Origin: Allantophomopsis cytisporea
Taxonomy: Eukaryota > Ascomycota > Leotiomycetes > Phacidiales > Phacidiaceae
DNA: 64,000 nt
Assembly: GCA_024752435.1 (NCBI GenBank)
Contig: CP103036.1
Location: 1,240,001 to 1,304,000, forward strand
Direction: 5' to 3'
Part shown: positions 1-13,158 of the stretch, one piece after another
Layout: every line of letters starts with the position of its first letter
How positions within the stretch are numbered: the first letter of the stretch is position 1
Notes under the pieces: generated by a model
Told to the model about the DNA's origin: nothing
Databases searched by the model: none
What the model saw: only the letters and a program-made list of their open reading frames with translations
Translations under genes and position numbers: made by a program

Positions 1-177
1 GCACGTTGCCGTGGTGATAATCTATACGCTGTTTACATCTCCCCCAGACTCAACCATATGCGAACTCCACATTCCCCATATCCTGAGCGTTGACCACATA
101 ATCTAGCAAGCACTGGGCATCAGTTTTAGTTTCACACCAACAACGATCAATTGTCGATTATTGATAATTTGGACATT

Positions 178-2091
178 ATGGGTGTTCAACCTCCATTTTT
201 GTATGAGGCTGTTGGAAAAGAAAGTCCACTTCATGCCTTTTCTAATTTCGATCCCAAAGCTGTTAGTCGAGCAAGTCTTGTTCCACCTACTCCTAAGCCA
301 CCAAAGCCTGAAGGACCACTTTTGAACTTCAACAGACATCCAGAGTAAACATCCTTTTTGACTTGATTCTCCTTAATTTACTGATCATGTAAAATCGCAG
401 TTCGTGGTTTGTCTTGCCTTATGAGAAGGAGGAAGTTGCTGAAATGAGTCCGAACATCAAGACCCAGATCAAGCGTACTCGAATCGCCCAACTAGTTTTC
501 CGATCTTTTGAGCTAGTGACAGGACTTGGATTATTGGTGTTAATGATCTTGATCAGTAAGGTCCCGACAAAGACTGGCTTGCTCATGAGAATACCGGTTC
601 GTGATTATCATGAAAGTTATCATCTCCTGAAGCTAACAATCATGGAAGCCTGGAGTAGCAGCCTTTCATGCACTCTATGGTATCTATCATCTTAGCAGAA
701 AATATCCTGGACGATCAGCAGCTTCGACGGCATCTTATATGCTATTTGCGGCCTGTGCAGATGTGGCACTTCTTCCCTTTTACGGTTTCAGTGCTTTAAT
801 AGCAGAATCGCAATATCAACTTGCGTCCAAAGGCGATAATCCAGATGACGGATGGTCAACTATTCTCTCGACAGGTCAAAGTCCGGTCCAGACTCTCTCT
901 GGGCTCGTATTTCTTTGTGCAGTGATCGGCGGCGTTCTCCACCTTGGCTCTTTCGGGCTGTCTATATGGCTAGCTGTTGCATATCGCAAGATTGCCCGCC
1001 TCCCGCCAGACATGAACCCTCTCGAAGATGAAAACACTGCACGGGCGCGAGCACGTGGCCGCCCGCAGTCCATTGTCTCGAAAACTTCAAAGACCTCCCT
1101 CACACCTTCTGAAATTCGCATAATGGCCCCTTTAGAGAGCACGAGGAACTCGGGGGCACCATATGAAGAGCTCAGCCGACCACCTACCATTCCTTTCCTG
1201 GCAACTCGTTTATCCAGTGATTCCTTGCCGTCCTACAAGTCATCCTCTCCCGACAAGAATAGCTCGCCAGTCGATCTTCCGCCACGCCAGTACCTCTACG
1301 AACAATGCAACACATCTCAAACCAGTACCGTACGCCCAGGAACAGCCACATCGCAATCGAATACCCCTGACTCACGCCGAAATGCCACGTCAATACAACC
1401 CCAAAGCCGGGGCCGCTACCTCAACGAGAAGCGTGATATGTGGCTGGGTGCAGACTCGTTGACACTCACGGGCAAAAAGCCAGCATACACGCGCGTGGCC
1501 CAAGACATGGATACAGATGGTGAGATAACCAACTACACATCGAACTATACGCACAGTCCCAACCGCAACAGCCTCCCAAAGCCTCTTGCCTCGCACCCGT
1601 CGTCTTCGCCGTCGTCTCCACCACCTAATTTCAGCCGTCGCGAGCTCTCGCCTCCACCACGCTCTCCACAGCGCGAGGCGCGCAATGGGATTCTCTCAAC
1701 AATCAATAGCAACCCGGCTAGTCGTGACATCACTGTAAATGATCAGGGCCCACATACGACACGCCATGCATATGACACACGTGAAGTACCTCGTGCGTCC
1801 TCGCCAAGTGCGTACTCCGAGTCTGTCTACTCCGAGGATCAGGTCAGTGAGGTGTCGTTGTCCAGAAAAGGAGTTGGAGCGTCTGGGAAGCAATACGGAG
1901 GGTTGGTGGTCGGCTACGGACAGGAATCGAGATCGTCTATTGTGGTTGGTGCGGATAGGAATGTTTCGAGTGGAAACGATGTTGTGAAGCGGAGTTATAG
2001 ACGTGATATCAGTGGGAAGATGATGGAGGAGGGACGTGGGGGACATGAGGGTGGATGGGCAACAAGGTTTCGGAAAGTTAGTGGTATCTAA
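178..2091 (+). CDS. Multi-span membrane protein with long disordered tail, unknown function
   Basis: Spliced from three exons: 178-344, 401-596 and 649-2091, giving 601 residues in one open frame. Both introns start with GT and end with AG, and the second has a GCTAAC branch-like site at 632-637. ATG 178 is the first ATG in frame; the frame runs a little further upstream without an ATG. Hydrophobic segments appear around residues 80-105, in the region around the second splice junction (about 120-170), and in a strong segment that includes VFLCAVIGGVLHLG. This suggests a four-helix integral membrane protein. The last 350 or so residues are Ser/Pro/Arg-rich and predicted disordered, with many SP/TP sites that could be phosphorylated. 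The family is not recognised. The gene is convergent with PMS1 about 210 nt away. The exon model is well supported by the continuous reading frame; the function is unknown. Confidence 0.75.
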
Positions 2092-2304
2092 AAATGGTAA
2101 GCCGACTAGAAGTCGAGATCTTTGTTTGATGTTTTAAGAGCGTTATGGGAATTTTATGGAACCGAAAAAGCAGAAAAGAGAGAAAGAAAGGAAGAGTGTC
2201 ATGTGTTCTAATTTAGTATTCGAATTTATATACTGATATACAGGCCAAAATGGTGTCGTGAAGTTCGTATCTTGAATATTGAGTGCATAACCAAAATCTC
2301 CCCC

Positions 2305-5300
2305 TTAAAATGCCATATTTGCTTCATCGTTCCTCTTATTCTCATGAACAAATCCAGCCCAGTCAGTTTTTGATCTCTCTCCATCCAAATCATCGCCTTC
2401 TTTCCAACTCCATTCATCCCACTGAGTAAGACCCGCCAAATGCCTCATTGTAGGTCTCCCATGGGGGCAGTTCCAAGGCTTATCCAGCTCTCCCATGTGT
2501 CCAACAACCTTGGCCATCTGTGCATGCGTCAAAGTCTTTCCGATCATGATACTGCTTCTACAAGCCCTCATGGCAAACATTTTCCTAACCTTGCTAGGTC
2601 TCAGGGAATACTTCTCTGCAGCAACACCATGATGGTCAGCGAGGAGAGCAATGAGCTCATCGAGATCAGTGAGATCGAAGACCTTCTCGCGTGACAGTGG
2701 AAGGGAGAGCAGATGACATCGCTGACCGATTGGTGCATCACCTGTAGTATCCACTGTGATGATGAAGCCGTTTCGTTCAAATACAGGCAGATTTTCTGTC
2801 ACGATTTCTTCCTCCATTGCAGTGAGGTCGAGGAGTTTGGGGTGGACAGAGCGTTGGGAAGCAACTACTGTGGTTTCTTGAAGCCGTTCAAAATTGTATT
2901 TTTCATCCGAGGCATGCTGATCGATGATGAATAGATCATCGGAAGCGTTGATTGATCCCCTTTCGTCACTTTCCCCTCGAGTCGCCAGAATAAAGCCCAG
3001 GTTGAATTGTCCAATGATCTTCATTTTTGCGAAATCATCTTTGGAAATGGTCAATGACAAGCGCTCTTCGGCATTTGCAGCATCTATGTCCTCGGCGGTG
3101 GGCTTAGTCTCAGTGTTTGAAATAGCGTGGTCCTGCAATGACTGTTCCATGACTTGTATTTGCTGCTGAATAGCTTGAATATCCGTGCTGATAGACCGCG
3201 TAAGATAGACAGTGCTATTCTTGGCCCTCGCACCCCCTCTCAGAAGTCCATTAACACGCTTCACATTATCCTGGCTAGGAAGCTGAGCTGCCTCCTCCGC
3301 AAGCTGAATCATTTTCTGCACGTTAGCATCTTCGCGAGCCTTCTTTTCATCCTCGTCAACGTATTCGCCGTCATCATCATCTTCCAGTTCCTCGACAGCT
3401 TCAGTTCCCGTAGCATCATCCGTAGCCAACTCTCCGTGGCTTGAATCAATCTCATGGCTGTGATGTGCCGAAGATGTTTCACTGTCACCGGGAGATGGTT
3501 GACTTCCATTATACTCCTCGCCATCAACTTCTTCTTCGCTAGAGACATCGGCCTGAGTTCCAGGAGCTGAAAATCTTTGACTGAGACGAGTACCAAAACT
3601 CTGAGATGCATGAGATTGAGCAGTTAGCGATCGTCTTGCGGTTGAAGAAGTTCCAGGGCTTTCAATTTTCTGGCGTTTTGGGTATGGTGAACCCATTACA
3701 CTAGTCGTGGTCTGCCCATCTATGGTGATTGTAGCAGTTGTAGCAGGTGAGCGGATAGGTCTCGGTGCAGGAGGCAGCACCACCCCAGGATTTTCGGGGG
3801 GCTTCAAGACACTGACCGCTGGTATAGGTGCTTGTGGACTCGAATCCTGTTCATAGTACACATCACTGCCCTCGGTGTCGGTCATTCTCCGATTGAAATC
3901 AACGACTTGAATAGGTGGGTTGTATGTCGATGCTGGTATGTTTTCGTCGCTATCTGTGACTTCGAAGTCGCCGTCCAGTGGAGAAAGGTCCTCTGTACTG
4001 AGCTTATCCATAAGCTTCGTTTTATTTTTTGAAATGTTATCTGCAATGTCTAGCTTTGCCGCTGGCTCACGAGTCTGTCTTGCAAGCGCATCTCGTCTGT
4101 CGTCAGTCTTGTTGCCTAACCAATTCGATATCAGGCTTACAGCCCCTGTATCTGCAATCATTGATTTCCGATTTACAGTTGTAGGATGGGAATTTGGCGT
4201 GGGTGCCCTCTCAGAAGTATCAACTTTATCCTCATCGTAGCTTCGCTGAGGTTGTCTAGTCGAAGTTTCCTCTGGTCCCGGCTCACTCTCTTCATCCTCA
4301 GATGCAGCCACCGAAGATCGTGCTACTTCACTCTCGGCCGTGGTTTGACGACTGATCGTGAGCTGTTTGAACGAAGGCTGTTTCTGTAGTGGAAGCTGCG
4401 ATACCGGCACTCTATAATCCTGCGATTCAAACAGTGCCGTCAGCTCAACCTTTAGCTGCTCCAACATTTTGTCCTGATCATGTAATAAAATTGTCCTCTT
4501 ATCAGGGCTGACATTGACATCATAAAGATGGGTGTCAAGCTCGATATTCGCGAAGATAAAGGGTGACTGAGAGCCATTATATGATCTATAGACCTCGTTG
4601 AATGCCTTTGCAATCTGCGGCAAGGCACAGGGTCGTGCATTCACGAAGAACATCTGCCTATCTGGCGTCTGACGGCCCTCACCATGCGCGGGTCTGGAAA
4701 TGTGTCCGGAGATCTTGATCTTCTTGACATCTCCATCTTCCTGTGCACTCCATCTCTGACCCGGTGCACCAGTCGGTTCCATCTCCAGATTCAGATCCAT
4801 CGGCAACAGTGCGGCCAGAGTCTTCGTACCAAATACCTGCACAATATTCTCTCTGGTTGTAGCATTCCCCTTTGTTGAGAACAACGTCGTTTTCTTTCCC
4901 TTAGCCGGCTGATGCGTAGCAGAGACCTTCACACCAGTCTGAATACACGCATACTGACTCAGGTGCCCAACAACCTTATTCCATTCACGCTTGATATTCC
5001 TCTCCAACTCCCTACGGCGTACAGGCAGATTATTAAAGAGATTCTCTACGCAGACCGTCGTACCCTTCTGTGCCGCCACGATCCCCGTCCCTTTCAATTT
5101 GCCCGAGACTTCGAATTCCAGCTTCGTACCTTTCGGGACATCAGACGGCATGCATGTGATGACAGAAAAGTTCGATAGCGCGCACAGTGAGGACAGAGCT
5201 TCGCCGCGGAATCCAAAGGTCTGCAAGGATGTGAGGTCGGTATAGGTGGAGAGTTTAGAGGTGTGATGCTTCAGGGCAAGGTATTCGTAGTTCTGAGGTG

Positions 5301-5603
5301 AGACGCCATCACCGTTGTCTTGTACCTCAATGGAATCGAGCCCGTTGTTCTTGAAACGAATCTCTGGTACAATGTATGTCAGTTGAGGGACATGTGAGGT
5401 AACAATTGATTTTGCTGCATACCGATACTCCTTGCGCCGGCATCTAGGCTGTTCTCTACTAATTCCTTCACTACTGAGCATAGATCAACAATGACCTGGC
5501 CCGACTGAATTTGGTGGATCTAAACAAAATGTTAACTTCTATAGATTAGAGCGGACTGAACATCACGTACTGTACGCCCCTCAATGGGCTTGATGGTGGC
5601 CAT
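2305..5603 (-). CDS. PMS1: DNA mismatch repair endonuclease PMS1 (MutL homologue)
   Basis: Exons in transcription order are 5603-5571, 5519-5423 and 5363-2305 (1062 residues). The N-terminal GHKL ATPase is clear: an ELVENSLDAGA motif at about residues 30-40, DNGDG at 59-63 and GFRGEAL at 94-100. A long acidic, Ser-rich linker follows. The C-terminal dimerisation/endonuclease domain carries DQHASDEKYNFE, which fits the DQHA(X)2E(X)4E metal site, then an ACR motif (MRACRSS) and CPHGRP. The protein is therefore of the yeast Pms1/human PMS2 type, which nicks the newly made strand in a heterodimer with Mlh1. The first two exons are short but are needed for the start of the ATPase domain. The length is slightly above that of yeast Pms1. 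Start ATG 5603 gives MATIKPIEG, typical of the family. Confidence 0.95.
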
Positions 5604-6618
5604 GGCTACATGATTGTATGATGTATTATTTACGCTCAGAGTGACGCGAGAGGATGTGGGAGACGCGCCTCGATCCCTCAGGCGTAAAGTGGTGACGCTG
5701 GGACCGCACTCGTAGCCTGCGATATCTTTAGGGACCGTTAGGCGTGCCGCAAACAGCATTCCCAACATCGAAAGGATCGTCGGTATAAAACAAATTACTC
5801 TAAGCAACCATGCCGATGCAGCTCAAGCTTGAATGTAGTCCTTCACTCGGATCTTTCTCATTGTAAGAAGTTGCACGTAACGACTCACAGGAAGCTGCAA
5901 GATAGGTTCTGCACATATCTTGTCCATACAATAACACATATCAACGAGGATCAAATACTATTCATACCGCCATCATAGGCACTATATTCAAGCATTCCCT
6001 TCACCAATCCTTCCTATACACACCAATCCCCTTAGTTTTCCTTCACGCCTTCCCCAAATCAGCCAATTAAAAAAAACATTAAAATCTGCCTTGCCTTGGC
6101 CCCATCGTCTATCCGACTGACTGGCCCTTTCCCGCCATAAGCACAAGAGTCCCAAATGACCCAGCACACCAAAAGATGCGTGTATACGAATCGAAACAAG
6201 AAAGTCAGATGAAGAAGAGGTTGAAGAAGGTAAAGGAACGCCTATATACAATTTCCAATCCATCTTCTTCAAGAAGACGAATGAGGAGACCCCCCCACCC
6301 AAAGAACTAAGCTTGAAAAGAAGAAAAAAGACGACAAAATCTAGATGCTTTGCAACGCTCAAATGCTAGCTTCGCCGGACCAAGAAAGAAAAGAAGTAAG
6401 GACAAAAACGCCGTTGGTGACCCTGAGAACATGAAGTCTGGATGTTCTAGACCTGGAATGGAGCTGGAGGAAGCAATGCCTACATCAGAAGCAGGACATT
6501 GGATTGTGAGATTTGTAAGATGTGGTCTGGACATGGATTAAGCGTATCGTCGAATCGTTAAGGTGTTCGTGTTTTGTGGTTATTGGTGAGGTCGGATGGT
6601 TTATTTTCACCTTATTAT
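5604..6618. other. Intergenic: PMS1 upstream / BST1 downstream region
   Basis: About 1 kb between two minus-strand genes. It should contain the PMS1 promoter and 5' UTR (near 5604-5900) and the BST1 3' UTR. ORFs here are short, overlap each other in several frames and show no family motif. I see no gene. Confidence 0.6.
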
Positions 6619-9600
6619 CTAGGGAGTTTTCCCACGCTTTCGATCTTCGGAGCTTTCGCTCTCAAACATTGAAGTAATACCTGCAACAGTCCAAGTGGTG
6701 GTTGACGCATGGACTGCTACAAGCCAAGCTGCGGCAAAATTGACCAGGTGATGGAGCATGTATGCATAGCTGACACCATAGATAGCTGCATAAACACCAA
6801 TACCAGCAAGTACGGCACTGGTCACAAATCTCCAGCCACCTCTGAGTCTCGGTACCATCTTGCCTGTCGTGAGAGTTTCGACCAGCAGGATAAATGGCAT
6901 GATACTTAGAACATTATGGTGGCTAGAAAATGGTGTCAACCAGTGGACAGCTAAGTTATGAATCCAGACGACCAGGATGGGAAGATTGATCGGCAGAATC
7001 CATAGCATGAGAATGAGAATAGAGTGCGCGTAGTTGTAAAAATTGTAGTTAACGGTGGACCGGGCTTCACGCGCTACACGAAGAGCGCGAACACAAGTGG
7101 CTATCTGTACAAGACAGGCCACAAGGTATGCGAATTGGTATGGAATGAACGTCGACACCAGGAATAGAAGGATGAAGGCTGTAAGTACGCGCCGTCTTGG
7201 GGGAGTGGCGACAAACCCGGGAGAAGAGGACCTCCTAAATTCTGTCAGTACATTTGTTGCGTGCCTTGGACACTGTGCAAACAAACCTTTTCTCGTTACT
7301 TCGTCGCCAGCCCTGGGAACCAACCCAGCCGTAGGCGACAGCACAAATATGCGTTAAAGCAAGCGCAAGGTAGTTAATTCCCACACATACACCAGTACAA
7401 ACCGTACCGATCAAAGGTACGAGGAACCAAAAGAATGGATCCTGAGAGCCTACAAGTAGATCGTTTTTGGTAAAATCGATAGCTGTTTCAGAAGCGTTGC
7501 CTCTCCAGCCGAACCAGCCTGATGAAGATGGACGAGCAGGAGCAGAGCTTGCGCTAGCAAACGACACAGCGAGAAATGTCAGAGAGATCATGACCAGGGG
7601 TAAAGATTGTCGTAAACAGGCATCCATGCTCTCAGAAAAGGATATGAAAATTCCTGTGTCGTCGTAGATTCTGAACTGCTTGCGCAAGACCAATGCAACA
7701 ATAAGCAATGGAAATGCTGCGAAGACAGTACGGTATCTCATGAACAACTTGCCCATGCTTCCAAGGATATCGACTTTGAGCGATATTTGAATGTTGGAAT
7801 TGCAAGTCGGATCGGTCCAGAATTGCAGGCTAATTCCATTTTCGATGCTTTTTGCCTTAAGTGCAGGTGGCATGAAAGGCGCGACTCCATGCAAGTTGAT
7901 GTTTGCATGCTTAACATTGACAAAGTATTTGGATTCATATGGCTCCGTTAAGTGCTGTCTCAAAAGTGGCGTGAAAAGCTGGTCTGCGTTCGCACACGCT
8001 TGAGGTCCCATATCGAGGGTGTATGCTAAGAGACTCGAATGAAGAGCTGGAATCTTGAACTCCGTTACCATTGGGCCTCCAGCTGGCAAGGTAATCTTCA
8101 TGCCGAATGCCAGGAGACGACGTAGACTGAGTCTTCTCGTACGCTGGGACTGAGCGTTGTCGCTGAATTCAGCAATGACCCATCCAGGGCTGGGGTCTCT
8201 AGACTTATCCACGACGGCAACGAATTGATGATCTGAAATATTTTCGAGATCATACTGAAGGTATGAAAAAGGCGGAACGTTTTCAGATCCTTCTTCGCCA
8301 TCGTAAAATGGTTGTTTGGCAGTTCTTGTAGAACCTGGCAACAATATAACGTCTGCAGCAGCATTTTTGCAGGCCAATCTAGTTGGGCCAGAGCTGTCCC
8401 CAGATAGGTCCATGTTCATGGAGAACAGGGTTGCAGACTGCCCAGGGTTTAGTGGAAACACACTGCAGAACAATACCTCGAGCTTCCCGGTATCATGAGG
8501 CGCATCCAACTTCTGATCTGTAAGTAAAGTAAAACGCTTGCCACCCGGCGTTCCCTGAGGAGGAATGGGCAGAAGATGAGCTTTTGGCTTGTGCGAAGCC
8601 CCGAGTTTTCGGAGTACTAGCCTCTCCCCCTGAGGAATGAAAGAATTAGTCGAATCGTCTTCTAATGTCAAGAGCGTTGTAGGCTCCTGCTGGGGAAGGG
8701 TCTTCTCGGCTACAGGTTCCATTCCCGTCAGAAACCACTTCTTGAATATCCGCATTCTATCAGCTCGCAGCTTTGTCTGAGCAGGCCTGCCAACATCGAT
8801 TACATCATACAAGGCTCTGATGACCACTTTTCGAAACTGGTCACACCACAAAATGGCCAGGTGATCCATCCCCATCCAAACATTCGGTACTGTGGATGTG
8901 AAGACAGTAAATCCATGAGTTTCCGGCACCAGAGATTCTAAGCTAGAATAATCTGAAGGCACAACTGTGTCCAAGCCTCCTCCAGCAATTGAAATAAGTG
9001 TGACCTGCCAGAGAGGATTGTTGTTGGACCACTTTTGCGAATATGCCTCTCTCCAATAGTCATTAATTTTCTTGTATGTCTGCACAATATCGGCATCGAA
9101 TGACACTGGCGGCCTTGCATGTGGCGCAGACATGGTAAGTATTGTGTTGATGGTGTTGGACTGGTAATTTGGCATAACAAGCATCGTTCGGGCGACAATA
9201 CCGCCCATTGAATGACCAACAATGATGACTGAAGTTGGATCTGGCAGATCCGGATCTCTCTGAGACCGTCGAGGGTCATGGTACATGGACAGAATGTATG
9301 CAACCGCTTCATTCAGGTATTCCGCCTGGTCAAGCATTGTTTGTCCGTGAAACGCAGTAATGTCTTCATTGAAATCGACCGCAAAGAAATCGAGGTTCCG
9401 CACTCCTGCATTTATCGCAGCTGGATCGTGTTGAAGAACTTCGTGAAAGTACGTAGCAGCTTCTGCAGCAAAAGAGCGTACCTGTCTGAAACTGCCAGCA
9501 TTTCCTGGTATGAACAAGACGGGTACACCTTTGATCTACACGAATTATCAGCACTACATCTAATCCATAAAAAATAAAATAAATAAAATAAAAAACAAGA

Positions 9601-10207
9601 GTCGTACAATTGTATCATCATCTATATACCCCTCTCTGTACAAATACACCGAATATTTGCTCGCAAATCGTGTATGCTCGGTATCGAAATCGGAGAGCTT
9701 CGCAAATCCGGGATACATCGACGGCCTCTGGCAGCCTTTACAGTCCAACTGCCTCGTCGTAAAAGAGTGTACAATAAGGAAAAGAAACAATGACGCCAAA
9801 GTCGTGGTGAGTATGGTCAATGGCGAACATGACCACGGACTCCTGAGGGCCCTCGAGCGACGAAAGGTATCCGCCATCTTTTCAGGCGCGTCGTCGTTGG
9901 TGGGTTGGTCGTTTATGGTTGTAGACTGCAAAGAAAGGTCTTTCTCAATGGAAGCATTCCGCGATTCTGCAGATTTCCAATTGGTGTTACTCAGGCGTCT
10001 GGACTTCGCGGTCGGTGGTTTTTGATCGTTGCTCTTTCGTTTGTCGGGTTCCTGAGCTGTTGGCTGTCTCGAAAGCGCGTGTGAGGTTGCTGTGTTGTCG
10101 ATGATCTTGCTGGCCCCTGTACTGCTGTCACGGTGACCTGTGACTTCCGAGGTGTCTGGCTCGTCAGCCTCGCTATCTGCGGACGAACCGGATGATCGTC
10201 TGCGCAT
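6619..10207 (-). CDS. BST1: GPI inositol-deacylase (PGAP1/Bst1 family)
   Basis: Exons in transcription order are 10207-9608, 9535-7287 and 7234-6619 (1154 residues). The protein removes the acyl chain from inositol of GPI anchors in the ER membrane, a step needed for export of GPI proteins. The N-terminus is Ser-rich and cytosolic, followed by a membrane anchor at about residues 128-148. The lumenal lipase domain has the strand LFIPGNAGS, the nucleophile elbow GHSMGG (Ser at about residue 309) and the PGAP1 context in which FFAVDFNED precedes it. The C-terminal third has multiple hydrophobic helices. Intron 2 (7286-7235) uses the second of two nearby AG acceptors; only that one keeps the frame open (the first hits a TAG). 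Length and topology match fungal Bst1. Confidence 0.93.
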
Positions 10208-10816
10208 CTATGTTGCAGTAACGACTGTCCAGCTTCGTCGCGACAGTTCAATTGCCGGAACGGAGTCGATTGATGAAGGTGAAATTGTTCACGCAAAGTC
10301 ACAAGGGCGGAAAGAATGATGCTCTCGTCTTGGTGTGATAGGCGAGCCGGGGGAAGCTTTTGAGCATGGTACGCAAAGCTGTGATTCGCTGGAGGAAGCG
10401 TTTAATGAGATATGAATACTCTTAACGAGCGTTGGGTGAATGTCACTTTTTCGGCGAACGATCAAGATCAAGATTTCATTGTAGGTAGTCACAGGTTCCA
10501 ATCCTGGAGGATGCGAAATTTGGGGGGGGGTGGGATTTGCTCTGCCAGGCTCTGCCACACAATCTGCAACGAGTGATATTGTGAAGGGCATACGGCGGAA
10601 AGTAAGTACGGAGTAAGGTAGAGAGGCGCACGTACGCACTCACACATAGACTGGGGGGGAGGGGGGGAGGGGAGGGGGAATTAAAAGAGGGAGAAAGCGC
10701 AAAGAGATTGTTTTGTGGGGAGAGGGAATTGAGGAGAATTTGAGAGAGTGAAGGAAGGATGAAGTAGGGAATATAGAACAGAGAACAGAGGTTTCGAGCA
10801 AGTGGTAGTATGGTAC

Positions 10817-10844
10817 GTATGTATGTATGTATGTATGTATGTAT
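10817..10844. repeat. (GTAT)7 microsatellite
   Basis: Seven perfect GTAT copies, directly visible, in the intergenic DNA upstream of BST1. Confidence 0.95.
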
Positions 10845-11012
10845 ATACATGGACGGGGGGGAATGATTATCGCGAACGAGGATGTGCGCGGTACAGCATG
10901 TGGGCAGTACTCACACAGTAGAACAACAAAGTAGGTACTTAGTCCGTAAGTAGCGATGACCTCTTTGACCTCTGGTAACGAATAAGCCGAGTGATTAGTC
11001 AAGTAATCTACG

Positions 11013-11030
11013 TAGATAGATAGATAGATA
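11013..11030. repeat. (TAGA)n microsatellite
   Basis: Four and a half TAGA copies followed by an imperfect copy. Confidence 0.9.
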
Positions 11031-11212
11031 AATAGATACGGGCACATAGCCAGGTTTGCCCAGGAAGATGTAAAATTTGGATTCTCTTTCTCTGATTCTT
11101 TCTGCAGGAATGCCTGGGATGGATGGATGTAGCTTGTCCATCTGATGAGATTGAAAAGTAAGGTCGATGAGGATGCAAGAGTCAGAGTGCGTGTAGGGTA
11201 AGTGGATGATAC

Positions 11213-11232
11213 TGATTGATTGATTGATTGAT
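11213..11232. repeat. (TGAT)5 microsatellite
   Basis: Five perfect TGAT copies. Confidence 0.9.
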
Positions 11233-12414
11233 AGGTAAGCAGACTTGGTAGGTCGGGTGTACCAGTTGGGTTTGGCTGGCTTGGGTTGGCTTGGGTTGGG
11301 TTATGGGGTTGGGTTGTGGGTTGTGTGGTGTGGTGTACAAGCACCAAGCAGTAATAACAATAATAATGCAGACGGATCTTTGACGACAGCACGAAAATAC
11401 CTGAACACAATCATAATGAGCCCGACAGTACAACCGAAGACGCCCATTCACTGACTAGCATTGTATGCTACGGCGCACTTGAAAAACGATCTGGAAATAG
11501 AAGCACAGAGTTGACCATTGAAAGAGGTAGACTATGTCCCTCGACTCCTTTCCAATCGGCGTCATATAGAATGAAAAAGGAGTGGACAACGGTTTCGTTT
11601 TGAAAGGTTTTCTACAGTACATACACATGTACATACCACAACACTGGTGTACTGTACCAGAGACAAGACGGAACTGTACTGTTACTTTGGATGTGCATCT
11701 CCATCCATACGAAGGAGATGCGGCTGCAGCAGATTTGGTTGAACAGCACAAAGTGGGCTCACTCTCAGTATCTATCCTGCATTACTGTGAACGAGTGCGG
11801 ATGGATGTCTACGGAGTGTGTACAAGTATGTATGTATGCAGTACATGCTTCCAACAGGGAGTCAAGTCAGATCATCCTAATTAAAAAGCCTGAGCCTTCC
11901 AATTCCTTTCACATCTTCGTGGTAATTGTGTGGAGGACTCCGTGACCAGGAGTCAGTCATACATACCTGGTAAATGCATGCGTCAACTACCCCGGAAAAG
12001 AATATGTACATTCGACCATCGATGCATCCATCCATCATCCATCATCCATCATCGATAAACACAAGGAATGAGATCAAAGGGAAGATTTATGCATGGCAGA
12101 TAAGTCAAATACATAGGTGCTTTGCAATGTTGCATATCACACCAAGAGAGACATTTCCATCCTAAAAAACGGTCGTCCATAAAGTTCTGGTTAGAAAGAC
12201 GTTGGATAGCAACTAGAATCTTGAGGTTGGAGGTTTTCCTCGATCAACACTTTTGGTTGCAACGGGTTAGAAATGACAGCCAAAGCCCGGCTGGACTTGA
12301 CCATGCACAACTCAACCAATCAAGATCATAATAGCCATACCTATGCTCTTTGTCTCACTCTTCACCCACACCCTTCTTGCAAGCCGCAGCCGCACAAGTG
12401 CACGCAAACAAAGG

Positions 12415-12418
<4 letters not shown>

Positions 12419-12448
<30 letters not shown>
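12419..12448. repeat. (AG)15 microsatellite
   Basis: Fifteen uninterrupted AG dinucleotides, a likely length-polymorphic locus. Confidence 0.95.
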
Positions 12449-12449
<1 letters not shown>

Positions 12450-12530
12450 AATGGACGGTTGAGGATGCACGCTATAAGTAAACAAGTATTAAAACAGGTT
12501 ATGTACAGGTTCACGTGAATAATCAACGAC

Positions 12531-12550
12531 GAGCTGAGCTGAGCTGAGCT
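12531..12550. repeat. (GAGCT)4 repeat
   Basis: Four perfect pentanucleotide copies of GAGCT. Confidence 0.9.
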
Positions 12551-13126
12551 GAGGCAAGGTAACATCGTAGGGAAAGATAAGGTAAGGCAATGAAAGTGTG
12601 GAGGCCAAGAAGTTCTCTTTTCTTTTTCTCAATCACAACAGCCCGTCCTTCCTCTTATCATTGCGCCGCCGAACAACAAGACTACAAGCATACTGCGTTG
12701 GTATATTATTTGGATCAACGTGCATACATCCATCCATACATACCGATATGCCTGCAGTCTAATAATAAAGTGATAGCACATATCCCGACCAAACAAAAAG
12801 TCATCAACAAGAGATTGAAGTCAACCCTTAAAGGCTGCTTTGCTTGGAAAGGTCCAATCTTGAACGGGCTTTCTCCACATCAAATGATCCCCATATTATC
12901 ACGCCTCGTTCATCCTGAAACGCCAAACACCCATCAATGCTGATCACTACGATACACGATTGTGCTGAGGCTGAAGGAGGATTTGACGTCCTCCACTCCA
13001 GGCTGTGTTACCTATGCTAAATAAACATTGTGGGTCGTGCATCTACTCCTTTCCCCCTCCCTTCATTGATATGTGATATGCCATCCAGTCTGGATAATAC
13101 CTCCAACTCCCTACTTTCGAAAGATA

Positions 13127-13158
13127 AAGCAAGAAAAAGCAAGAAAAAGCAAGAAAAA
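13127..13158. repeat. Decanucleotide AAGCAAGAAA-type repeat
   Basis: Three tandem copies of a 10-nt purine-rich unit (AAGCAAGAAA phase). Confidence 0.85.

Noticed and set aside
10475..10515. Another tRNA-like loop (GGTTCCAATCC)
   Set aside because: A 4-bp stem can form, but no matching acceptor stem is present upstream and the 3' side runs into a G-rich tract.
11262..11330. TTGGG-rich stretch resembling telomere-like repeat
   Set aside because: The unit is irregular, is not the TTAGGG repeat usual in filamentous fungi, and lies mid-contig between genes.
10640..11410. 256-codon minus-strand ORF
   Set aside because: It is read through microsatellites and homopurine tracts, giving low-complexity His/Tyr/Pro runs with no domain; another frame is open over the same DNA.
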